A stretch of 49,379 bases of DNA from Flavobacterium sp. UBA6135 (GTDB lineage Bacteria > Bacteroidota > Bacteroidia > Flavobacteriales > Flavobacteriaceae). The notes under the pieces were generated by a model. That model was not told the DNA's origin and made no database searches. It saw only the letters and a list, made by a program, of their open reading frames with translations. The stretch is taken from NCBI RefSeq assembly GCF_002428305.1, contig NZ_DIVJ01000027.1, positions 1 through 49,379 of the forward strand, in the 5' to 3' direction. Made by a program: the position numbers and the translations under genes. Shown here piece by piece: positions 14,763 to 25,100 of this stretch. How positions within the stretch are numbered: position 1 is the first letter of the stretch; each line of letters opens with the position of its first letter.

Positions 14763-17153
14763 ATGAAAAGAACAATCAAAAAAGTGGCAGTCATCGGGTC
14801 CGGAATCATGGGCTCCGGTATTGCGTGTCATTTTGCCAACATTGGTGTGGAAGTACTTTTGTTAGACATCATTCCAAATGCGTTAACAGAAGCAGAAGAA
14901 AAAAAAGGTCTCACTTTAGAAAGTAAAGTAGTTCGCAACCGCATCGTAAATGAAAGTTTAACAAATGCTCTAAAATCGAACCCCTCGCCTATTTACAGTC
15001 AAAAATTTGCGAACCGAATTACCACCGGAAATACTACCGATGATATGCCGAAAATTGCAAATGTAGATTGGATTATTGAAGTGGTGGTGGAACGTTTAGA
15101 CATTAAAAAACTCGTTTTCGAACAAGTGGATAAATTCAGAAAACCGGGAACGTTGGTTACTTCCAACACCTCAGGAATTCCGATTCAATTCATGAGCGAA
15201 GGAAGAACAGAAGATTTCCAACAGCATTTCTGTGGAACGCATTTCTTTAACCCGGCTCGTTATTTGAAATTATTTGAAATCATTTCGGGTCCAAAAACGA
15301 GTCAAACTGTTTTAGATTTTCTAACCAATTACGGTTCTAAATTTTTAGGAAAAACTTCGGTCGTAGCCAAAGATACACCAGCATTCATTGGTAATCGAAT
15401 TGGAATTTTCGGTATCATGAGTTTGTTTCACCAAGTGAAAGAAATGGGGTTAACTGTTGAAGAAGTTGATAAGTTAACCGGCCCTGTAATTGGTCGACCA
15501 AAATCGGCTACTTTCCGAACGGTTGATGTGGTAGGATTGGATACATTAGTTCACGTGGCAAACGGAATTCACCAAAACTGTCCGAATGACGAAGCCCACG
15601 ATTTATTCAAATTACCGTCTTTCATTGATAAAATGATGGAAAATAAATGGCTGGGAAGCAAAACCGGTCAAGGATTTTACAAAAAAGAAGTAAAAGAAAT
15701 TTTATCCTTAGATTTAGATACTTTAGAATATAGAGCCGCAAAAAAAGCATCATTTGCTACCTTAGAATTAACCAAAACAATCGACAAACCGATTGATCGT
15801 TTCCGTGTTTTGGTGAAAGGAAAAGACAAAGCCGGTGATTTTTACAGAAAGAATTTTGCCGCCATGTTTGCCTATTGTTCCAATAGAATTCCTGAAATCT
15901 CCGACGAATTATACAAAATTGATGATGCCATGAAAGCCGGTTTCGGTTGGGAAAATGGTCCGTTTGAAATTTGGGATAGCATTGGTGTAGCCAAAGGAAT
16001 TGAAATGATGCGTGCAGAAGGTTATGAACCGGCCGCTTGGGTCACTGAAATGGTGAAATCTGAAAACGCTTCTTTCTATACCGTAAAAAATGGAGCCGCT
16101 TATTTTTATAACATTCCTACAAAATCACAAGAAAAAATTCCGGGTCAAGATGCATTTATCATCTTAGACAATATTAGAGAAAACCAAAAAGTTTGGGGTA
16201 ATGCTGATGCCACGATTCATCACTTGGGTGATGGAATTTTGAATTTAGAATTCCATTCGAAAATGAATACGATTGGTGGCGGTGTTTTACAAGGCATCAA
16301 CAAAGCTATCGATTTAGCCGAAAAAGAATACAGCGGATTAGTTATTGGAAACCAAGGAACTAATTTTTCTGTAGGAGCCAACATCGGAATGATTTTCATG
16401 ATGGCTGTTGAACAAGAATATGACGAACTAAACATGGCTATCAAAATGTTCCAAGACACGATGATGCGTTGCCGCTACTCGTCTATTCCGGTTGTCGTTG
16501 CACCACATGGTATGACGCTTGGCGGTGGTTGCGAAATGAGTATGCACGCTGACCGAGTGGTGGCTGCCGCAGAAACCTACATTGGTTTAGTAGAATTTGG
16601 TGTTGGTGTAATTCCAGGTGGCGGTGGATCGAAAGAAATGACCGTTCGTGCCTCTGATTTATTCCATAAAAATGATGTGGAATTGAATGTTTTGCAAGAA
16701 TATTTCCTAACCATCGGAATGGCAAAAGTAGCCACTTCTGCTTATGAAGCCTTTGATTTAGGTATTCTTCAAAAAGGAAAAGATATTGTGGTGGTGAATC
16801 GCGACAGACAAATTGCGATGGCCAAACAAATTGCTTTACAAATGGCAGAACAAGGTTACACACAACCAATTCAACGCAAAGACATTAAAGTGTTAGGAAA
16901 ACAAGCGTTAGGAATGTTCTTAGTAGGAACCGACCAAATGCAAGCCGGTAAATACATTTCGGAGCACGATAGAAAAATTGCCAACAAACTAGCGTATGTA
17001 ATGGCGGGTGGTGATTTATCGGAACCTACATTGGTGAGTGAACAGTATCTATTGGATATTGAACGTGAAGCATTTTTATCGTTATGTACTGAACGCAAAA
17101 CATTGGAAAGAATCCAATTCATGTTAACCAAAGGAAAACCATTACGTAACTAA
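14763..17153 (+). CDS. fadN: 3-hydroxyacyl-CoA dehydrogenase / enoyl-CoA hydratase (FadN type)
   Basis: A 796-residue bifunctional beta-oxidation enzyme. Domain order is dehydrogenase first, as in Bacillus FadN and opposite to E. coli FadB. The NAD-binding GSGIMGSGIACHFAN lies at about residues 12-26. The catalytic His is H160 in HFFNPARYLK. The dehydrogenase C-terminal domain spans about 195-300, with a second copy around 350-440. A crotonase domain follows (about 470-700) with the oxyanion loop FSVGANIGM and the catalytic-glutamate segment GLVEFGVGVIPGGGG. The enzyme hydrates trans-2-enoyl-CoA and oxidises the L-3-hydroxyacyl-CoA. Its length matches Bacillus FadN. fadA follows after 82 nt. 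Confidence 0.95.
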   Translation: MKRTIKKVAVIGSGIMGSGIACHFANIGVEVLLLDIIPNALTEAEEKKGLTLESKVVRNRIVNESLTNALKSNPSPIYSQKFANRITTGNTTDDMPKIANVDWIIEVVVERLDIKKLVFEQVDKFRKPGTLVTSNTSGIPIQFMSEGRTEDFQQHFCGTHFFNPARYLKLFEIISGPKTSQTVLDFLTNYGSKFLGKTSVVAKDTPAFIGNRIGIFGIMSLFHQVKEMGLTVEEVDKLTGPVIGRPKSATFRTVDVVGLDTLVHVANGIHQNCPNDEAHDLFKLPSFIDKMMENKWLGSKTGQGFYKKEVKEILSLDLDTLEYRAAKKASFATLELTKTIDKPIDRFRVLVKGKDKAGDFYRKNFAAMFAYCSNRIPEISDELYKIDDAMKAGFGWENGPFEIWDSIGVAKGIEMMRAEGYEPAAWVTEMVKSENASFYTVKNGAAYFYNIPTKSQEKIPGQDAFIILDNIRENQKVWGNADATIHHLGDGILNLEFHSKMNTIGGGVLQGINKAIDLAEKEYSGLVIGNQGTNFSVGANIGMIFMMAVEQEYDELNMAIKMFQDTMMRCRYSSIPVVVAPHGMTLGGGCEMSMHADRVVAAAETYIGLVEFGVGVIPGGGGSKEMTVRASDLFHKNDVELNVLQEYFLTIGMAKVATSAYEAFDLGILQKGKDIVVVNRDRQIAMAKQIALQMAEQGYTQPIQRKDIKVLGKQALGMFLVGTDQMQAGKYISEHDRKIANKLAYVMAGGDLSEPTLVSEQYLLDIEREAFLSLCTERKTLERIQFMLTKGKPLRN

Positions 17154-17207
17154 TCATAAATGATACAACATAGATTTAAAAAATTATAGAAATTTTTAAA
17201 ATTTTAT

Positions 17208-17231
17208 AAATCAGTGTTCAAAAAAATATAA
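17208..17231 (+). repeat. leader repeat copy 2 before fadA
   Basis: Second copy of the AAATCWGTGTTCMAAAAAATA element, ending 5 nt before the fadA start codon. Occupies most of the fadN-fadA gap together with A+T-rich sequence. Confidence 0.5.
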
Positions 17232-17235
17232 AAAC

Positions 17236-18417
17236 ATGAAAACAGCATATATAGTATCAGGATTTCGTACCTCCGTTGGTAAAGCACCAAAAGGAGTTTT
17301 TCGTTTCAAACGTCCTGACGAATTAGCCGCAGAAACCATCGAATATATGATGGCTCAATTTCCAGATTTCGACAAAAAACGCATCGATGATGTGATGGTT
17401 GGAAATGCTATGCCCGAAGCCGAACAAGGGCTAAACGTAGGTCGCTTAATTTCTTTGATGGGATTAAAAGTAACAGACGTTCCGGGTGTAACGGTGAATC
17501 GTTATTGTGCTTCCGGCTTAGAAACGATTGGAATGGCAACTGCCAAAATTCAATCCGGAATGGCCGATTGTATCATCGCAGGAGGAGCCGAAAGTATGAG
17601 TTTTATACCAATGGGTGGCTACAAACCAACTCCCGATTATGACGTTGCTGCATCAGGTAACGAAGATTATTATTGGGGAATGGGTTTAACTGCTGAAGCC
17701 GTTGCAAAACAATTTAACGTGTCTCGCGAAGACCAAGACGAATTTGCTTTTCATTCCCACCAAAAAGCTTTAAAAGCACAAGCAGAAGGAAAATTTGACA
17801 AACAAATCGTTCCGATTACTGTTGAGCAAACATTTTTAAATGAAAACGGTAAAAAAGAAACTAAATCCTATGTCGTAAAAAAGGACGAAGGCCCTAGAGC
17901 AGATACGAACACAGCCGCTTTATCAAAACTAAAACCGGTATTTGCTGCAGATGGTTCTGTAACGGCCGGAAACTCATCGCAAATGAGTGATGGTGCCGCT
18001 TTCGTATTAATCATGAGCGAAGAATTAGTCAACGAATTAGGAATAAAGCCAATTGCAAGATTAGTCAATTTCGCTTCTGCAGGAGTTGAACCAAGAATTA
18101 TGGGAATCGGTCCGGTAAAAGCAATTCCGAAAGCCTTAAAACAAGCCGGTTTGACATTAAATGATATTGATTTAATTGAACTAAACGAAGCTTTTGCATC
18201 ACAATCCTTAGCTGTAGTTCGTGAATTAGGTTTAAATCCTGACATCGTGAATGTCAACGGAGGTGCTATTGCATTAGGTCATCCACTAGGTTGCACAGGA
18301 GCAAAATTATCGGTTCAGTTATTTGATGAGATGCGATTAAGAGGAAGTAAATACGGAATTGTGAGTATGTGTGTGGGCACTGGTCAAGGAAGTGCGGGGA
18401 TTTTTGAATTGCTTTAG
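17236..18417 (+). CDS. fadA: acetyl-CoA C-acyltransferase (3-ketoacyl-CoA thiolase)
   Basis: A 393-residue thiolase catalysing the last step of beta-oxidation. The nucleophilic cysteine is C91 in VNRYCASGLETI. The second site GGAIALGHPLGCTGA holds the catalytic His, and the third motif MCVGTGQGSAG holds the proton-donor Cys. NEAF is present (ELNEAFASQ). Length and motifs are complete. The TAG stop (18415-18417) lies inside the left terminal repeat of the cassette inserted between fadA and fadE, so the last bases may have been affected by that insertion, although the protein end FELL is normal for thiolases. Confidence 0.95.
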   Translation: MKTAYIVSGFRTSVGKAPKGVFRFKRPDELAAETIEYMMAQFPDFDKKRIDDVMVGNAMPEAEQGLNVGRLISLMGLKVTDVPGVTVNRYCASGLETIGMATAKIQSGMADCIIAGGAESMSFIPMGGYKPTPDYDVAASGNEDYYWGMGLTAEAVAKQFNVSREDQDEFAFHSHQKALKAQAEGKFDKQIVPITVEQTFLNENGKKETKSYVVKKDEGPRADTNTAALSKLKPVFAADGSVTAGNSSQMSDGAAFVLIMSEELVNELGIKPIARLVNFASAGVEPRIMGIGPVKAIPKALKQAGLTLNDIDLIELNEAFASQSLAVVRELGLNPDIVNVNGGAIALGHPLGCTGAKLSVQLFDEMRLRGSKYGIVSMCVGTGQGSAGIFELL

Positions 18418-18828
18418 AAGAAAGAAGCAAGAAACAAGAGAAAAGACTTATGAAGCATAACTTTAAAAATCTAAAAATTTGGATAATAGCAATGGAAATA
18501 GCTGCAGATATTCACAAAATTTCTTTAGAATTTCCAAAATCTGAAATTTATGGTTTGGTAAGTCAAATGAATAGAGCTGCAGTTTCAATGCCTTCAAATA
18601 TTGCCGAAGGTTCAAATAGAGGAAACATACATTTCAAACATTTTTTTAAATATCAGTCTGGGCTCTTCTTTCGAATTACAAACACAATTATTAATAGCAA
18701 ATCAAAATAAATATATAACTAATGAAAAAACGATTGAAATAGAAAATAAGATTATTGAGTTCCAAAAAATGACCACTGGTTTTATCAGTAAGTTAGACTC
18801 TTAATCTTTCTTCTTGCTTCTTTCTTCT
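18416..18828 (+). mobile_element. putative mobile cassette with 18-bp perfect terminal inverted repeats
   Basis: AGAAGAAAGAAGCAAGAA (18416-18433) is the exact reverse complement of 18811-18828. Between the two lies only a four-helix-bundle gene. A second shared 10-mer, AGAGAAAAGA, lies just inside the left repeat (18437-18446) and just outside the right one (18826-18835, minus strand). The unit splits fadA from fadE, which are adjacent in Bacillus fadNAE. The repeats are purine-rich and of low complexity, no target-site duplication was seen and no transposase is encoded, so mobility is inferred from layout. Confidence 0.5.
18450..18804 (+). pseudogene. four-helix-bundle protein (23S rRNA intervening-sequence/S23 type), frameshifted
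   Basis: Frame 1 begins MKHNFKNLKIWIIAMEIA and carries the family signature LVSQMNRAAVSMPSNIAEGSNRG. At a run of seven T (18641-18647) the reading shifts, and the rest of the family sequence, LGSSFELQTQLLI, continues in the next frame to the stop at 18802-18804. Removing one T restores a protein of about 117 residues, the usual family length. These proteins form oligomeric helical bundles, were first seen in 23S rRNA intervening sequences, and are related to Avd of diversity-generating retroelements. The shift could be a true inactivation, phase variation at the T tract, or a sequencing error. The gene sits inside the inverted-repeat cassette. Confidence 0.85.
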
Positions 18829-18847
18829 TTTCTCTAAAAAAATAAAT

Positions 18848-20638
18848 ATGAACGACATAACAAGAGGAGGACAATTCCTAGTAAAAGAAACCAAATGTGA
18901 AAACGTATTCACACCCGAAGATTTCTCAGAAGAGCAAATTATGATGCGTGATTCGGTAAAAGAATTTGTAGACAAAGAAATTTGGCCAAACAAAGACCGA
19001 TTTGAAAAAAAAGATTATGCATTTACCGAAGAAGTAATGCGAAAAGCCGGAGAAATGGGCTTTTTAAGCGTTGCCGTTCCCGAAGCTTACGGCGGAATGG
19101 GAATGGGATTTGTTGATACGTGTTTAGTATGCGACTACATTTCAGGAGCAACCGGTTCGTTTTCAACTGCTTTTGGTGCTCACACCGGAATTGGTACAAT
19201 GCCAATTACGTTATATGGAACAGAAGAACAAAAGAAAAAATACGTTCCAAAATTAGCATCAGGTGAATGGTTTGGAGCCTATTGTTTAACTGAACCGGGT
19301 GCAGGATCTGATGCTAATTCAGGAAAAACAAAAGCCGTTTTGTCAGTAGACGGAACGCATTACAATATTACCGGACAAAAAATGTGGATTTCTAATGCCG
19401 GATTTTGTTCAGTATTCATTGTTTTTGCTCGTATTGAAGATGACAAAAACATTACCGGATTTATTGTAGAAAATGATCCATCCAACGGAATCACAATGAA
19501 CGAAGAAGAGCATAAATTAGGAATTCGTGCCTCTTCTACTCGTCAAGTTTTCTTTTCTGATACAAAAGTGCCGGTTGAAAATATGTTAGCAGGACGTGGC
19601 GAAGGTTTCAAAATTGCGATGAATGCCTTAAATGTGGGGCGAATCAAATTGGCAGCGGCTTGTTTGGACGCTCAACGTCGTGTGACTTCCAACGCTATCA
19701 ATTATGCAAATGAAAGAATTCAGTTCAACACTCCAATCGCTCAATTTGGAGCCATTCGTTATAAATTAGCCGAAATGGCAACTTCTGCTTATGCGGGAGA
19801 AAGTGCTACCTATCGTGCTGCAAAAGACATTGAAAACAGAATTAAATTGCGTGAAGCAGAAGGTGCAACGCACCAAGAAGCTGAATTAAAAGGTGTTGAA
19901 GAATTTGCTATCGAATGTTCGATATTAAAAGTAGCGGTTTCCGAAGATGTTCAAAATTGTGCTGATGAAGGAATTCAAATTTATGGCGGAATGGGATTCT
20001 CCGAAGATACGCCAATGGAAAGTGCTTGGAGAGATGCCCGAATAGCTAGAATTTATGAAGGTACCAACGAAATTAACCGTATGCTTTCAGTTGGAATGCT
20101 TATTAAAAAAGCAATGAAAGGCCACGTTGATCTTTTAGGTCCTGCGATGAAAGTACAAGAAGAATTAATGGGAATTCCATCGTTTGAAACTCCGGATTAT
20201 TCAGAATTATTTTCGGAAGAAAAAGAAATGGTTGGCAAATTGAAAAAAGCCTTCTTAATGGTTGCAGGAGCTGCTGTTCAAAAATACGGAATGGATTTGG
20301 ATGCACACCAACAATTGTTGATGGCTGCAGCCGATATGTTGATTGAAATATACATTGCAGAAAGTACTGTTTTGCGTACTGAAAAATTAGCCAAAAAAGT
20401 AGGCGAAGATAAAGCCAAAGAACAAATTGCGATGGCAAAATTATATTTATATAAAGCCGTTGATGTAGTGGCACAAAAAGGAAAAGAAAGCATCATTTCA
20501 TTTGCCGAAGGTGACGAACAACGCATGATGTTAATGGGATTACGTCGCTTTACAAAATACACCAATATGCCTAACATTGTTGGTTTAAGAGAAACAATTA
20601 CCACGAAATTAGTAGCCGAAAACAGTTACTGCTTTTAA
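18848..20638 (+). CDS. fadE: acyl-CoA dehydrogenase
   Basis: A 596-residue FAD-dependent acyl-CoA dehydrogenase, the first beta-oxidation step. The core (about residues 25-430) has the family motifs CLTEPGAGSDA, WISNAGF, QIYGGMGFSEDTPMES-type signature and the catalytic base E404 in IYEGTNEINR. An extra C-terminal helical region (about 440-596) makes it longer than the 380-residue mitochondrial type and equal in size to Bacillus FadE (about 594 residues). With fadN and fadA it rebuilds the fadNAE order, interrupted by the four-helix-bundle cassette. A terminator follows 33 nt after the stop. Confidence 0.94.
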   Translation: MNDITRGGQFLVKETKCENVFTPEDFSEEQIMMRDSVKEFVDKEIWPNKDRFEKKDYAFTEEVMRKAGEMGFLSVAVPEAYGGMGMGFVDTCLVCDYISGATGSFSTAFGAHTGIGTMPITLYGTEEQKKKYVPKLASGEWFGAYCLTEPGAGSDANSGKTKAVLSVDGTHYNITGQKMWISNAGFCSVFIVFARIEDDKNITGFIVENDPSNGITMNEEEHKLGIRASSTRQVFFSDTKVPVENMLAGRGEGFKIAMNALNVGRIKLAAACLDAQRRVTSNAINYANERIQFNTPIAQFGAIRYKLAEMATSAYAGESATYRAAKDIENRIKLREAEGATHQEAELKGVEEFAIECSILKVAVSEDVQNCADEGIQIYGGMGFSEDTPMESAWRDARIARIYEGTNEINRMLSVGMLIKKAMKGHVDLLGPAMKVQEELMGIPSFETPDYSELFSEEKEMVGKLKKAFLMVAGAAVQKYGMDLDAHQQLLMAAADMLIEIYIAESTVLRTEKLAKKVGEDKAKEQIAMAKLYLYKAVDVVAQKGKESIISFAEGDEQRMMLMGLRRFTKYTNMPNIVGLRETITTKLVAENSYCF

Positions 20639-20670
20639 TAATTTTTAGTTTAGTTTGATTATTTGAAAGG

Positions 20671-20696
20671 CCACGCAAAATTTGCGTGGTTTTTTG
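20671..20696 (+). terminator. terminator of the fad gene block
   Basis: Stem CCACGC (20671-20676) / GCGTGG (20684-20689), extendable through AAA/TTT, followed by a T run. Confidence 0.9.
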
Positions 20697-20810
20697 TATA
20701 TAATTCTTTCTTAATAACAAAATCAAACCATTCTATAAGTAAAATAAATAGAAAAAGGATGGTAATCCTTTTTTGTGTAGTACCTTAGTGTTTTCCAAAA
20801 ATTCACAAAA

Positions 20811-22166
20811 ATGAAAACAGCACTCTCCCTCCTATTTGTTTTGATTAGCTTTTCGTTTCTTGCTCAAACGGATTCACGTATTTATGATATAATAAATGCG
20901 GTATCCGCTGAAAGAATTGAAAAAGACATAAACACATTAGCCAACTTCGGCACACGAAATACCTTTAGCGATACCGTCTCATCCACTAGAGGAATCGGAG
21001 CAGCTCGACGTTGGATTAAATCGGAATTTGAAAAAATTTCCAAAGATTGCAAAAACTGTTTGAATGTCTTTTATCAAAAAGATTATGTTACTACTAACGA
21101 CGGTGAACGAATCCCAAAAGATACTTGGATTGTGAATGTTACAGCCATTCAAAAGGGAACAAAATACCCAAACCGATACATAATTATGACTGGTGATATT
21201 GACTCGCGTAATTCAGATACTATGGATTTTTTGGGAGATGCCCCGGGAGCCAATGACAATGCATCAGGAATGGCGGGAACTATAGAAGCTGCAAGAGTTT
21301 TGTCGAAATACCAGTTTGAAAACAGCATCATTTATCTGGGTTTAGCTGGTGAAGAACAAGGATTATTCGGTGGTAAAGGTTTTGCGGAATATGCGAAGAA
21401 AAACAACTGGGAAATTATTGGAGTATTCAATAACGACATGATAGGAAATATTGAAGGAGTTGATGGTGTTATTGACAATCGAACATTTCGAATTTTTTCG
21501 GAACCTACACCACCTACAGAAACAGAACGGGAACGAAACATGCGTCGCTTTTACGGTGGTGAAGTGGATGGAATTTCAAGACAATTGGCTCGTTATGTTC
21601 ACAAACAAACACAAACGTACATGCCGGAAATGAATCCAATGTTGGTGTATCGTTTGGACCGATTTGGAAGAGGCGGTCACCACAGACCCTTTAATGATTT
21701 AGGATATCCGGCATTACGAATTATGGAAGCTCATGAAAATTATAACCGGCAACACCAAAACCTTCGAACTGAAAACGGCATTAAATATGGCGATGTCATT
21801 GAAGGCGTAAATTTTGATTATGCTAAAAAGCTAACAGCTGTAAACGCAATTAATTTGGCTTCACTAGCTTGGGCTCCTCCTGCTCCAACAAATGTGTTGA
21901 TTGGTGGTATAGTGGAACCCAATACCAAATTGCGTTGGACCAAAACAGAAGATGCTTCTATTATTGGTTATAAAATCTATTGGCGATATACCACTTCGCC
22001 ACAATGGGAATTCAGTCGATTTGTGGGTAATGTAGATAACTTTGAATTAAAAGGTATCGTAATTGATAACTTCTATTTTGGAGTTGCTGCCGTTCATAAA
22101 AACGGACATGAAAGTGTGGTGGTTTTTCCAAGTGATATTATTCGAACTACTTTTAGGAGAAATTAA
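20811..22166 (+). CDS. secreted M28-family metallopeptidase with C-terminal Fn3-like domain
   Basis: A 451-residue exported protein with a signal peptide cleaved near residue 18 (FLAQ). The peptidase domain shows the M28 zinc pattern: GDIDSRNSD (about 128-136), GANDNASG, the AGEEQGLFG glutamates, NNDMIG and the late His in RGGHHRPFNDLGYP. In the first motif the usual H-x-D is D-x-D (D129, D131), so one canonical zinc ligand is altered. Residues about 360-450 (PPAPTNVLIGG...KLRWTKTEDASIIGYKIYWR) look like a fibronectin type III domain. Probably an aminopeptidase that degrades peptides in the periplasm or outside; no T9SS tail is seen. It meets the GH3 gene tail to tail with one base between stops. 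Confidence 0.88.
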   Translation: MKTALSLLFVLISFSFLAQTDSRIYDIINAVSAERIEKDINTLANFGTRNTFSDTVSSTRGIGAARRWIKSEFEKISKDCKNCLNVFYQKDYVTTNDGERIPKDTWIVNVTAIQKGTKYPNRYIIMTGDIDSRNSDTMDFLGDAPGANDNASGMAGTIEAARVLSKYQFENSIIYLGLAGEEQGLFGGKGFAEYAKKNNWEIIGVFNNDMIGNIEGVDGVIDNRTFRIFSEPTPPTETERERNMRRFYGGEVDGISRQLARYVHKQTQTYMPEMNPMLVYRLDRFGRGGHHRPFNDLGYPALRIMEAHENYNRQHQNLRTENGIKYGDVIEGVNFDYAKKLTAVNAINLASLAWAPPAPTNVLIGGIVEPNTKLRWTKTEDASIIGYKIYWRYTTSPQWEFSRFVGNVDNFELKGIVIDNFYFGVAAVHKNGHESVVVFPSDIIRTTFRRN

Positions 22167-22167
22167 A

Positions 22168-25100
22168 TTATTTCTCAATCGCATCATAAATAACCTGTTG
22201 AATTCGCTCTCTCACATTATTTTTTGATAAATTATTTGGAGCATTAGAGTCAGGGAAAGTTCTGTTCGACAAAAAGATATAAACAATTTCTTGCTCCGGA
22301 TCGGCCCATGCCATTGTTCCGGTGAAACCGGTGTGACCAAAACTGGTCATGGAGGCACAACCACAGGTGGGACCTGCTGTTCCTAATTGTGGTTTGTCAA
22401 ACCCTAAACCTCTTCTATTCCCTTCAGAACAGAAATAACAAGTATTAAAATCCTCAAATGTCTTTTTAGAAAAATACGTTTTACCACCGTAAGTTCCTTT
22501 TTGCAAATACAATTGCATCATTTTGGCCATATCCATAGCATTGGAAAAAATACCCGCATGTCCATCAACACCACCATTCATAGCAGCTCCCATATCGTGA
22601 ACATAACCTTGAATGCGTTGGTTTCTAAAATAGGTATCATCTTCAGTTGGCGGAATAACGCTCATATCAAATTTTCGAAGCGGATTATACATCGTATAAT
22701 TAGCACCAATGGATTGATAAAAGTTTTCCTGAACTAATACATCTAAGGTTTTTCCGGTGGTTTTTTCGATGTAATCTCTTAAAATGATAAATGTAAAATC
22801 GCTGTATTTGTATTCTCTTTTTGGCAACAACTTACTGTCAGCAATAATTTTCATGATGGTATCACGATAATCGTTACGCATATATAAATTTTCGGCTACT
22901 TGCAATGAAAAATTATTACTATATGATTTTCTGTAATATTTATCTAGAGGTTTTTTATTTGCATCTAATGTGGTTTTATAAAAAGGAATCCAAGGTTGCA
23001 AACGTGCATAGTGTGATAAAAAGTCTTTAAAATTTATTTTCTCTTTATCTGTTCCTTTAAAAACCGGTAGCATCTCACCTAACTTTGTGTTCATGTCTAG
23101 TAAACCTCTATCATACAATTGCATTACTGCCGGAAGCGTTGCCATTATTTTAGTTAGCGAAGCTACATCATAAATGTCTGAGTTCTTTACTTCCGTTCTT
23201 TTGTCATAATTGTGATGACCAAAAGCCTTTTGATAAATTACTTTTCCTTTTCTGGCAACAAGCACTTGCATGCCGGGAGCCATTCTTTTATCAATAGCAT
23301 CTTGTGCAATTAAATCAATACGGGAGAGAATTAAAGAATTCATACCTACATTTTCAGGAACACCAAACCCAAGAAGATTATTTTTTTTCAATTGTATTCC
23401 GTGGTTGACGGCAAAATCTTCATTGATAGAAACAGGCAATTTCCCTTTACTGTCAATGCTTCCAAAAATGAGTTGCCCCGAAACCGAATGAGCAATCGGA
23501 TTGTTTTGATAAGAAACAACAATAGCTTCAATATTTTCTGTGGTTGTTAACTGTAATAGAGAATAAGGTTTCGCAAAAACATCTAAGATCACTTTATTTG
23601 TACGGGCAATTTCATACAACCATACTAATTCTTTTTCTTTGAAGTCGTGGTTTTTCCATGCACCATCAGCTTTGTGAAAACCAACAATAACAGTTGAAAA
23701 TTCCTTGAGCTTTTCTGTAATACCTACTAAATTAGAATCGGTTACTTCCGTAATTTCAGCATACTGACTTAAGGTTTCTACAAAAGGAGAATGGATGTCG
23801 TCACCTAGTTTTACGTAGGCAATTTTTTGTTTGTCTAAATTCTTTAAAGGTAAAATTTCGTCTTTGTTTTTTATAACAGTCACCGCTTCCTGATACAAAT
23901 CATATTGTAACGCATCATATTCCGGTTTATTTATTTCGCTGTGTAAATTCAATAATGAAATGGGTTTGTAGCTATGCAGACGAGCTTTAAATTTATACTC
24001 CAAAATCTTTCGAACAGAAAATTCCAATCGTTTTTCAGTCAACGTTCCGGTTTGAAGGGCTTCTTTAATTTTAGTAATTGCTACCGGTACATTTTCCGGA
24101 AACAATAAAATGTCATTTCCGGCTAAAAATGCTTCCAAATCAATATCTCCAGGCTGTTTGAAAGAACTTACCCCTTTCATGTTTAACGCATCCGTAAATA
24201 TTAGACCATCAAAGCCTAAATCTTTTTGTAAAATGTTAGTTACAATATTATAAGAAATGGAGGAAGGAAAATTGGAACGTTTTTCTAAACTGGGCACATT
24301 CAAATGAGCCACCATTACACTTGCCAATCCTTTATTAATCAGCTTACGATAGGGATACAATTCTACATTTTCAATTCGTTCTTTATCAAAACTGATGGTT
24401 GGTAAGGTATAATGAGAATCTTTATCAGTGTCTCCATGACCGGGAAAATGCTTTCCTGTGGCAAAAACACCTTGACTTTGCAATCCTTTCATTAAGGCTA
24501 ACGCACGGTCGGTTACATTTTCTTTATTTTCTCCAAAAGAACGATTGCCAATAATCGGGTTTTTAGGATTTGTGTTGATATCTAATACCGGTGCAAAATT
24601 GAAATGAATTCCCATTCTTTTGCTTTGTTCTCCCATTTGAGCTCCTAATTTTTCAATTAGCTTCATGTCTTGAATAGCACCTAAGGTCATATTCCAAGGG
24701 TAACGATAGGTGGAATCCAATCGCATACTCAAGCCCCACTCGGCATCTATACCAATAAATAAAGGAAGTTTAGATTTTGCTTGAAACCTGTTAGTGAGCT
24801 TTGCTTGACGATGTGGTCCGCCTTGAAAAAAAATTAAGCCACCAATTTTATGTTCTTCAATTAATTTATCAATGGATTTAACATGGGCAGAATCTTTATT
24901 TGAATAAGCTGCAACCATGAACAATTGTGCAATTTTTTCTTCAATTGACATGCTTTTATAAACACTATCTACCCATTTTTTTTGAGCGTCTGTGGTTTCA
25001 AAATAGGTAACTTTTTCTTCTTCTTCTTCTTCTTCTATTGGTATGGCTTCTGAAAATGAATTTTGTAATACAATCTCATTTAGAGCCATAGTTTTCTTGG

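Noticed and set aside
16483..16869. 128-codon minus-strand frame opposite fadN
   Set aside because: Composition (His/Gln/Arg-rich) is typical of a shadow frame over the conserved crotonase domain.
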